Shown: one piece after another, positions 55,246 to 64,000 of the stretch | Layout: every line of letters begins with the position of its first letter | Numbering within the stretch: position 1 is the stretch's first letter | Assembly: GCA_038496675.1 (NCBI GenBank) | Contig: CM076659.1 | Location: 10,952,338 to 11,016,337, forward strand | DNA: 64,000 bases | Direction of reading: 5' to 3' | DNA from: Rachycentron canadum | Lineage: Eukaryota > Chordata > Actinopteri > Carangiformes > Rachycentridae | Notes under the pieces: generated by a model | Database searches by the model: none | Seen by the model: only the letters and a program-made list of their open reading frames with translations | Told to the model about the DNA's origin: nothing | Program-made: the position numbers and the translations under genes

Positions 55246-57030
55246 CAAATGGTAGCAAAGATTACAGTTAAAGCCATTGAGCTCCTCAACTGAGAGACAG
55301 GCTGCTTTAAAACACTCTTGTTTCACAGACACACAAAAGAAAGCAAAGTCAACTGAACTCTATTTGTTCCCATTACTGTACTATACTTTGTACAGTCGCT
55401 TTGTGAATGTAACACTGGTCTCTGTTAACCGACCTTTCACACAAGAATTACTCTGACAATAACAACAAAAGAGACTAACTGTGTGTGGTCAGTGCATTAT
55501 TGAAACGTTGTTTACCATCATTTATAACATTACACTTAACTTCACAGCATATTTGTGTTGTTTGTCAGAATATTTCCATCCCCAGCAGGTTCTCTCTGAC
55601 CCAAATGATGCATTTGAGCATCTGGAGAAAAGTTTAGACCCTAAAAATCCTGGTCAATCACATTTAAAAAGACTGGATGCTCATAGTCCATTCAGGCATG
55701 TACTGATAGCTTTTACCACAATAAAAAAATAAAAAAAATAAATCTCTCAAGCAGGAGATATATACACAAAGTAGATGTAGTAAAATTACACTACAGCTAT
55801 AACATTAGCAGCAGTCAGTAATGTATGGTTGCAGTGTAGATATAGCAAGGTCCTCTCATTGATATAACTTTCACACTTAATTCTGAGCTTCCTGACTTCA
55901 TTAAGATTTATCAGGGGCTATACTAAATCCCACTGAGAGACTGCAGCAGAATACTGAGTTACTATAGCGGATCTAAAAGCATTGGTGAAGTCATTATGAA
56001 AGCATGATTATAAATGACCAAGGGACAAGACTGAGGAATGTTTGAAAGCCACCAAACCTATCCTTTAAAGAATGGTGTGAAATGGAAAACAAGAAGAATG
56101 GAAGATCAATTTAAATGACAATGATCTATCTTGTGTTAAATAGCCACATCTTTGCACATCTTAGATGCATTTCCTTCCACACAAAACAACAAAGTCATGA
56201 CATTTTAAAGACTAAACAGGCAGATAAGTGGGTCCAGTGGGTTTACACACTGTGGGTCTAATAATTAGATCACAGCTACAAAGAGAACCAGCTTGGACAG
56301 GAGATGGCTGGTGAGCCATCTCTCACACACCAACCCTGCTTCTTCAATGCACCTTGGGCATCATCAGTGTGTGTGTTCAGGTCTCATTCACGTTAATCAG
56401 AGCTTTTCAACCGGCACAAACCCAGATCCACCTCCAGGCTGCAGCTTTGCTCTGCATGTTGCCCGGCTCACCCACGTCCCTGTTGATATCTGACGGATTG
56501 AAAGTCGCTCTGCTCCGCACACGAGCCCAAACGCAGTAATGCAGTAAAGTGAAACTGGAAGGCACATGATGAATCACAGGGTGTTTTCGATGCAGCTATT
56601 GGCCAGTTTTTACACACGTTTAACAGTTGGTGAGACATTTCACCTGCTGTTGAGGAGCAGGTAAACACCTCACAGGGAAATAGCCCATAATAACATTTCA
56701 ATCGGGACACAGGGAGCCGTAATGTCTGTAATAATTGTTATAATGATATTTTGGGAAATTAAAAAAATAAAAAAATAAATAAAAATACAACCCGACACCA
56801 CAGAGTTATACAACACAACTAACACATTAGGAACACGGCGGAAAAATACAGAAAGACAATGTGAATATAAACTCACAACAAGTGGAGGTGTTTTTTTCTA
56901 TATATTGAATCAAAGCAGCGGCGGATTCATGTGTCTCACCTGAGTCACGTACAAATTCATCGAAGAGAAGAACATGTATGTTTGTATGTTTCCTTGAGCT
57001 CAAGATAATCCAACTGGACTTTGAACGCCT

Positions 57031-57096
57031 AAACACACACAAACACACACACACACACACACTATCAAACACACACAAACACACACACACACACAC
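57031..57096. repeat. CA microsatellite beside the candidate sema4g promoter
   Basis: Two (CA)n blocks separated by TATCAAA, about 65 bases downstream (transcript sense) of the exon donor at 57159. Confidence 0.9.
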
Positions 57097-57158
57097 CGTC
57101 CACTCAGCTGCACCGACTCCTCTCCGTCACAGGTGACCCGCCCTCCCACGGCGCTCAC

Positions 57159-57420
57159 CTCTTCTTCCTCTCCTCCTCCACCAGCCCCCCCTTTTTTTCA
57201 ATACTATTTCACGATGAGATGGCTGCTCGGTCGTTGTCCTACTCTACCTCCTTTTATTTTATTATTTTCAGGTGTATCCTGAGCTCCAGCCCGCGCAAGA
57301 AGCCGCGTACAGTTACGACGAGGAGAAGCGAAAGAGGCGGACAAACCTAACTTGTCCCATTCAGCGCTGCAGGCGGCGGCACACTGACACCTAGCGCTCA
57401 CAGAGGGAATTACAGGTGCC
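57159..57420 (-). promoter_or_regulatory. sema4g: Candidate sema4g promoter and noncoding first exon
   Basis: This stretch is richer in GC and CpG than its surroundings, for example around 57280-57320. On the minus strand it ends in a strong splice donor (AAGAG then GTGAGC, exon end 57159). It lies 4.7 kb upstream of the start-codon exon, in the right orientation to be the untranslated first exon of sema4g. The transcription start cannot be placed, and a separate donor at 56939 is a competing candidate. Confidence 0.45.
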
Positions 57421-59132
57421 ACCGTCGAAATACACTATGATGGATAACTAGACAAAATTATTCAAGTGTGTTTTGAACGCACCTTTAGCAGAACTATGAA
57501 TTATATTGTGTACTTGCCTCATGTTTTTACCGAGGTTGGTTTACAAACTGAACACAAGGGGTAACTGCTTATTGGCCCCAGACTTACAGATGCCACAAAA
57601 GCCCCTGGTTCACTCCATATCATTTATGACTGCATAATTAGATCAAGCAGAAATCGGTTTACATCCCCCACCATCTTGTTGTGGGGACCCTCAAAAATCT
57701 AATTGTAAGACTCCAACTGTTGCACAGTTTATATTGTCAGCCTTTGTCATAGAGTTGTGTTTTCGCTTCCACTTCCACCTGTGAGGCTGAGACCTACAAT
57801 TTTAACTGCATCTTACGATTAGTTACTTCAACAATTGATTAATTGTTTAGACTTAGTCTAAGATTGCTATCATTATTCTTTGAATCCAAAGTAACACATA
57901 TACAAAAAATACGTATACTTACTTAAATTAATGAAAGGATTAATCAATCATCAAAGTTTATGGCAGATGTTTCTGTTAATGAATTGATTAAATATTTGAA
58001 CTGTATGTGTGGTCAGGGCCAATCAACAATCATGGAAAAGTTTGGAGATGAAACATCTATGTTATAATTTACCAAGAGTTTAAACCTGCAGTAACTGCAT
58101 TTTGGGGTAACAGAAAAAGCTGTAAACAAATACAGATATTATTACCTAATAAATTGAACTACACAAACTAAACAAATGGTGTGATTTGATCAGATTTGAT
58201 TGAGAGTGGCCTGGAAGCATTAATATACCCACCATCCGTGATCAGATTCATACATTGCTACGATATTGGTTGCAGAATTTCCTGTTGATTGATACTAACT
58301 GCAGGTTTACAGAGGACGATGGATGTGACACATTAACTAAAGATGTATCTGTAGCTTTTGCTTTAGGTCTTTTCTTTATTAAAACACTTTTTCAGTTGCT
58401 TGTGGGAGACTCACATGACTCAAATTTAGGCATGTGGACATAATTGCACCTGCAGCTCCTCATCTGTTCTCCCAACTCCTTTCTTCCTCCCCTCTAGACC
58501 CTTGGGCAAAAACATTATGTTTTGCATTTCTAGACTAGGTGAGATTCATGGTGAGGCTGATCTTATGTCCCAGTAAATGTCAAGGTTGTGTGTGCAGCAG
58601 GAGCTCAACACTTAATGAAGCTGCCTGTGAGGAAAGCTGGCTCCATCACTCTCGCCTGTTCCTATCCCCAGGGATACACAAACCCAATGAAATAACATGC
58701 CCAAAGGGGCTTAATGTGGGATTTGAGTCATTATATCATACAAATCAGCAGTAACAACACAGATCAGATCTTTATCTGTGTGCATAAATTTTATGGCTCT
58801 TCATGATGTTCATAAAAACTATGTACAGCAGAAATAAATGAGAGCTCTGATTGCGAAGGGACACAACAGCATCCATCTGTCACACCATATATGACTGCTT
58901 CTCTCATATATACAGAAGTTTAATTCAATATAAACCTATGCATCAATTATAAATGCAGTTAGTGTTCAGCGGGCATGTTGTTCATTTTATCTCATCTCCC
59001 TATTGCAGTCCAGCAGAGGATTTGAGCAGCATAGGGACTGTCTTGAACATTCGGTTCCATTAATCCTATAGATCTCACAAAGGGACACAACAGAGGAACT
59101 TCAGCACGGAAGAAGCAACGTCACGACTGCTG

Positions 59133-59146
59133 GTTACCATGGCAAC
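59133..59146. promoter_or_regulatory. Perfect palindromic X-box (RFX-type motif)
   Basis: GTTACCATGGCAAC matches the RFX-family consensus GTNRCC..RGYAAC at every defined base in both half-sites. It lies about 1.7 kb upstream of the candidate sema4g promoter. Binding is inferred from the motif. Confidence 0.5.
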
Positions 59147-60559
59147 AGTGGCACCTGAATAAGGAGTGGTGTGGTTAGTTCATATATGGTCATACAGATG
59201 TTGTGGCTACATCACAAGATGCAGCACCTCTGTTTTCTCTCTGTGTGTTGTAGCTAACAATAACAAGACACCAGAGAACTCCATATGAAGCAAGTTCAAC
59301 ACATCCAGGATATCTTTTCCTTATCTGGCTCGACTTAACCTGCCTGACAACCTGTACAAAACTGGTTATTTCCTATCTGGCTATGGGCATCATTACATAC
59401 TTGACACATAATATGTACTTGACATGATATGAGAAGAAACTCAGTCAGACAACGATTAAGTGCACAAATTATTATTATTAAGTTCATTAAGTTTCTTAAT
59501 GAGGTAGTTGATGAGATCAGTATGACCTTTAGAATAATGGGAAATATTTGACAGTGAGTGGATCAGATTTCTAGTCAAAGACATCAGAGTAAACCCTCAG
59601 ATTTTAACTCCCAGTTATCATCATAAACTCTCGGCAAGTTATTCTGAGCTGCTGTGTTGAAGAAGAGAGTAAAGGTATCATCACTGCCAGGAAAAGTTGT
59701 TCAATTAAAATTAAGCTATAATACTTATTATACCAGCAAACAGGTCAACTTCCAGCAACATTTTCTAAAGGTTCTTTAGAAATAACATTTAGTGAACATT
59801 GAAGACATTGAAAATGGTTGTTTTGTGCCTTTTAGAGAACATTTAGGTTGATTTTTTTTGGTTCGATATGGAATCTAGGGAACACTGAATGAATAAGAGA
59901 AAATTATTGGGTGGGTGTGAGAATTTATTTTTGTGAATCCATGCATTCACACCTGTGTTTTCGTTAATATCTACTGCACTTTAAACTCTTTTGTTCCCCT
60001 TGGTGTCTCCAGATTTTGCAGGTATCCCATTGGTCAAAAGTTTGGCTGTTGGACTGTGACAGGTTTTGATCTGCCCCGGAGCGATGAACTCCTCACCTGC
60101 GCCTTACCTCCAGCTTCTTATCTGGGTAGAAAAAGAAGTTAACCAACTTTTGTAAGGCTGAAAAACCAGGATTAAACCTGGAGTCTTGCTTTGTAGTAAG
60201 GCCTCCAGACTGGGAACTGATTCACTCTGACTGACTTCAAACGAGTCTATTAAAATTCCACTCATGCATTGTTTTTTTTTTCCTTTTTTCATACAACATG
60301 TAATAAAATGTGTCATTTGATGAAGCTTACACAGCACAACCTAAGATGATTGTCATTAACACAACATTATACCTCTGTAGGTGGAAATCTGTCAGTCCAC
60401 CATGTTGGTCCAGCCTAAAATATCTCTATGTCTATGTTATCTCTATAACTATTATGTCATTGTCATCCCATTCATGTTCCCCAGAGAGTGAACCGAATGC
60501 TTTTAGTGATACCATACCTTTTCCTCCAGTGCCACAATGAGCTTGACATTAGTGGTTAA

Positions 60560-60800
60560 GATTGAAATGACTTCATAACATCCAGACCTATTTCCATGAA
60601 TTTTGTTTACAGCTTAACAGTGCACAGTGACCAGAGGACGAATCCATGCAAAATTGGTTACATCTCATGTTGCCCTTTTGACCAAATATTTACAAAAACT
60701 AGTGAAATTCTCATTAACCTATACTTGTGTTTAGTACCAATTAGCAGATGTCATGGCGAACATGGTAAACATTAAACTAACAGCCTTACAGAGCTGCTAG
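60560..60800. repeat. Probable diverged copy of a fish interspersed repeat
   Basis: The segment around 60735-60780 (ACCAATTAGCAGATGTCATG, then GCGAACATGGTAAACATTA) resembles the 'attagcaaatgttagcatgc...gaacatggtaaacatta' part of a common fish repeat. The rest is too diverged to delimit. Confidence 0.35.
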
Positions 60801-61715
60801 TTTGGCTGTAGAACCTTAGTCTTGTTCAGGCACTAATCTATGTACCCTGCAGAAGATGGAGCACTCCAAACAATCATGACTACAGATAAGGATAAACACA
60901 AACATATGCACAGTGCTTAGTACACCAATTATTTTGTTGTTTCCTTCTGAGATTGTCATCTTCCATTCCTAATTCATGCTGAGGCTGTTTAGATTTTAAA
61001 TTGTTCACTTTCTGTTGGGACTGTGCTGTTTGTTCTCATTTGGAGACAGAGACGATTAAAAGGAAATGAAGTTATTATTCTGCAACATTCTCTTATTATT
61101 TAGTCTAGAGACAGTGAGGTAAAATGGAAATGGGAACATTTTTTAATGTCCTGTCTACTTTCTATCAAGGACAGAAAACTACATGAATATATTGATTTGT
61201 TTGCACAAACACTGACAGGCCTACAAGTAGGCAAACATTAAAGATAAAATAAATCATGGCTCACACACAAGGGACTCAGATGCAGAACCTGGACAAGGTG
61301 CTGATTGATTAAGAAAAGGTTCATCGAATTGGAATTGGAAAGGCTAGTTGAGAGGTGTGTGAAAATGAGGGTCTGGTGGGAGTAGGTGAGAGGAAGGGGA
61401 GTGGAGGAGCAGACTAAGGCAGAAGGACTGGACACAACAGGCAGTCAGGTAGAGAAGCAGGCTGATGAAGGGGCAGCTGAGTAGGGATCCTGAAAATAAG
61501 GAAAACAGGATATAATTTGTGAAGCACAAAGTAAGACAAACACTAGAAACAACTATTGTTATGTTGTAATGTTCATTACCACTGTAGTCACAACAATGTA
61601 TCGCTTTCATGCCTGAATAAACTTGTGTGGCCTCACTTAATCAACATGATTCACAGATTGTCTTAATCTGTTACTAGAAAAGTTGAATTCTCTCTGCAGA
61701 TGAGTCACCTTCTGT

Positions 61716-61730
61716 CCAGTAGAGGGCAGC
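61716..61730 (+). promoter_or_regulatory. CTCF-consensus match
   Basis: CCAGTAGAGGGCAGC fits the core CTCF consensus CCASYAGRKGGCRSY at all 15 positions. It lies 80 bases beyond the tp53bp2 polyadenylation signal, at the border of the tp53bp2/sema4g intergenic region. Confidence 0.5.
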
Positions 61731-61789
61731 AAATGTTAAAAATAGTGCTGGTGTCCATTAAACTTTATGACAGTGACAAGAAAACCATA

Positions 61790-63207
61790 TGAACATAGTA
61801 CAAAGTATTTTATTGTAAATGTTTGAAATACTACAGTACATTTGTTGTTATAGTTCTGATAAATGGGCTAAAGAAAAAAGTAACAAAAATAAATACATCT
61901 GCACTCACAGACATGTGATGAGTTGAATTTTGGGAACATTTGGAAATTTAAGTTCCATTTTTTATTTTGTTTTTAAGACATGATTTGCCTTAGAAATTGT
62001 TTTGACTTTATAATATAATGTGTCATCGCTGAGTGGTTATTACAAAAAGTCAAGGTTTCTGGTATTAGGCGTGTCCTCTTGTATTACTGTACTGACATGG
62101 AATGGCTGTAATAAAATATTAAAATTCATACTGCATGAGCCCTTCTTGATCAAAGGGCCTCTTGAGAGTTTTAAAGTCCATTTTCATAACGACATTGTTC
62201 CTACAGTAATATTTAACTAGTCTGTGAGACAGAAATACATTTATACAGAGTGTCTATGGCAACTCAATTATGTGTCAATGCAGGAGAGTAGACTGGATTT
62301 CTGAGCATCATAGACCACAGAATGAACAGCAATGATCAATCAAAAGCTTCATGACCATTTTTCCTCCAATCATCAGCCACGACTTGACAGGTGGTTAGAG
62401 AGTTTGAGTCTGAGCTTGAAGATGGGTGTGGTCTAACCCAAGAGTACTAAATGCTCATGAAATAACGTATTATTGACTACTTCTACTCATGATAGTACTC
62501 ATGGGATAGCATTGTGGCTGGTGTGATCACATCACAAAGTGGTCTCTAGTTTCATTTTCTTTTTGTTTAGCTAGAACAGTGGTGGTCACAACCGGACTTT
62601 TACACCTCCAGTACAGTTAGACAGAGGCACAGTCACTGAGCATCGATGATGAAAAACAAGCCCACAAAGATTGTCATGGTAACAGCATTTCAAAAACATC
62701 ATCACCATTATTATCCACTCATTCACCTCATGCGATGTAGAGCCCCAAGTATCTTAGAAAATAACAAATAGCCCAGAAAGCAAGTTGTAAAAGACTGTTG
62801 AAAAGTGTAAAAATCACTTTCTAGAAATAGAAATAAAAATACTGCTCGTTCCATTTACATCCCAACTTTTGAGTTTCTGTCACATTAGAAATAGTAGTTC
62901 GGACACTAATTACAAAAACAACAAAAACGGTGGAATAAAGGAAAACAATGCCATTAGTGTCAGAAGTACAAAGTACACTGTGTTTCCTGGAAAAATAAGT
63001 AAGACAATCCCTCTGTGGTAGATAAAGAAAAGTGCCAGAGTTCATAGGTGATCCTTCATTGTTTGGTCTGTCCTTGTCTCTTCATTTCAGGAGTGTCCTT
63101 CTCTTTTCCAGCCTGTTAAAGCCTATGTGTGTTGTGTGTGTCTGTGTGTATGCGTGTCTGTTTTGGAGAGTTTTGGCAGACTGGAATGTGCCGGGATCTT
63201 TTTTGTT
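61790..63207 (-). other. tp53bp2: tp53bp2 3' untranslated region
   Basis: About 1.4 kb from the TAA stop to a canonical AATAAA on the minus strand at 61814-61809. The region has no other open gene. It is AT-rich and contains an X-box-like motif at 62670-62683. The cleavage point is estimated. Confidence 0.6.
61809..61814 (-). terminator. tp53bp2: Candidate tp53bp2 polyadenylation signal
   Basis: Canonical AATAAA within TTTACAATAAAATACTTT on the minus strand, 1.39 kb after the stop codon. Its strand and distance fit the end of this gene. Confidence 0.55.
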
Positions 63208-63249
63208 TTAAGCCAGGGTCCTCTGTCTTGGCTTTATTCTGGGGTAGAG
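63208..63249 (-). CDS. tp53bp2: tp53bp2 terminal coding exon (13 residues and stop)
   Basis: The acceptor CTTAACAG (63250-63251 are its AG) is followed by codons for LYPRIKPRQRTLA and TAA. The frame continues exactly from LLG of the SH3 exon. The exon is too short to stand out as an open frame but is conserved throughout the ASPP family. Confidence 0.95.
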   Translation of the reverse strand, partial: LYPRIKPRQRTLA

Positions 63250-64000
63250 CTGTTAAGGACAACAAAAGACATGTCAACATGGCCACTGTAGATAAATACT
63301 TCTGCATACAATCAACAGGCCTCTTATTATTACACTTTTATTGACTAATGTCTCACCCCTAGGAGGTTGCGGGGAATGTAACCCTCAGTGTCGCCCATGC
63401 GTGCCCACCACCATTCGATCTCGTCCTCGTCTTCTCTGCGGACGATGGTCATGCAGTCTCCCTCGCGGAACGACAGTTCATCAGGGTTTTCACCAGTGTA
63501 GTCCCACAGACCATAGACCACACCCCGGTTCATGATACCCATCTTCTCTTGCACACCTGAGGGTAGATGGATTTAAACATTTAATTTAAATTTGTCAAGT
63601 AAAAAACAGGCACAGAACTCAATAAAATTAAAAAGTTAAGGAACATAGCATAACAACTAAAAACTGACCGTAGAGGAACTGAGAGCACTGGGTGTAGCCC
63701 TCCTCCATCTCTTCACATTTATCAGCTGCTGTCTGCATGTCGCTGTAAGTCATAGCAAACACTGCAGCGCCAGATTCCACCAGAAACTTGCACACTTGCA
63801 CATTGTTGCAAGATGCAGCGCAGTGAAGTGGTGTCCTGTGTTAGAGGATGGGAAAATATAGAGAAGAACAGAACAGAGGAAAAGAAGTGACATTAGAAGT
63901 ATTAAAGCAAAACACTGACACATTTCGGTGATTAGAGCCAGAATGAACTACACTACATTCAGGGGTTCACCCGCTCATATTGCAGGATATTGTTCTAACA
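63208..64000 (-). CDS. tp53bp2: ASPP-family protein, 3' end (apoptosis-stimulating protein of p53 2), partial
   Basis: Three 3' coding exons are visible: 63835-63669 (ankyrin repeat), 63556-63357 (SH3) and 63249-63208 (last 13 residues). ASPP proteins bind p53 and PP1 through a C-terminal ankyrin-SH3 module and steer p53 toward pro-apoptotic targets. The ankyrin exon carries TPLHCAASCNNVQVCKFLVE and ends CEEMEEGYTQCSQFLYG. The SH3 exon has ALYDY-type GLWDYTGENPDELSF, the WWWAR motif and GYIPRNLLG. The final exon reads LYPRIKPRQRTLA, the family's invariant tail. Phases join cleanly. EKMGIMN, GDCMTI and REDEDEIEWWWAR fit TP53BP2 better than PPP1R13B, whereas DELSF and the final RTLA resemble PPP1R13B. 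The bulk of the gene lies beyond the right edge. Confidence 0.92.
63357..63556 (-). CDS. tp53bp2: tp53bp2 exon: SH3 domain
   Basis: 200 nt encoding VQEKMGIMNRG and the SH3 domain. The hydrophobic ligand-binding residues are present: WDY, the acidic RT loop (ENPDE), the WWW triplet and the P in GYIPRN. The donor GTGAGA follows LLG in phase 0. Confidence 0.95.
63669..63835 (-). CDS. tp53bp2: tp53bp2 exon: last ankyrin repeat
   Basis: 167 nt, phase 2 in and phase 1 out. It begins by completing a Trp codon, then TPLHCAAS (ankyrin consensus TPLH.AA) and continues to TQCSQFLYG. The acceptor is ACACAG and the donor GTCAGT. Confidence 0.94.

Larger units (their letters stand above)
57421..61789. other. 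Intergenic interval between sema4g and tp53bp2
   Basis: 4.4 kb with no supported coding exon. It contains a perfect palindromic X-box at 59133-59146, a diverged interspersed repeat around 60560-60800 and a CTCF-consensus match at 61716-61730. Both flanking genes are on the minus strand, so this is the 3' flank of tp53bp2 and the 5' flank of sema4g. Confidence 0.6.

Overview
This window looks like vertebrate nuclear DNA, most likely from a ray-finned (percomorph-type) fish. The genes are split into many short exons with GT-AG introns. Long TG/CA microsatellites are abundant, and the interspersed repeats are teleost types, including a deleted Tc1-like transposon and several copies of a common fish repeat. 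No prokaryotic features are present.

The supported genes all lie on the minus strand. (1) Right edge, 61.8-64.0 kb: the 3' end of an ASPP-family gene, best matched to tp53bp2 (ASPP2). The last ankyrin exon, the SH3 exon, a 13-residue terminal exon and a long 3' UTR are visible; the rest lies beyond the window. (2) 39.2-52.4 kb: a complete sema4g (class 4 transmembrane semaphorin) rebuilt as 14 coding exons. All splice phases agree and give 901 codons. It has a signal peptide, Sema, PSI and Ig domains, one membrane segment and a C-terminal PDZ ligand ESSV. Its promoter is probably the CpG-rich block near 57.1-57.4 kb. (3) Left side: an unidentified gene, seen as one well-formed coding exon (276-392) and a probable CpG-rich noncoding first exon ending at 17283. 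The link between the two is inferred.

The rest is intronic or intergenic. 0.4-17.3 kb would be a very long first intron of the unidentified gene. 17.7-38.1 kb is a gene-poor interval holding microsatellites, the Tc1-like remnant (36.08-36.57 kb) and a weak lectin-like open segment (28.3 kb). 57.4-61.8 kb separates sema4g from tp53bp2 and holds a perfect palindromic X-box (RFX motif) and an exact match to the CTCF consensus.

No new enzymatic or defence system is visible. The most unusual signals are regulatory. Simple repeats sit within about 30 bases of three sema4g splice sites, including a CA tract filling nearly half of a 110-base intron. Perfect RFX X-boxes occur both inside and upstream of sema4g, and a CTCF-type motif lies at the sema4g/tp53bp2 boundary. 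The genes have no evident shared pathway: semaphorin 4G is a cell-surface guidance ligand and ASPP2 is a p53/PP1 regulator.
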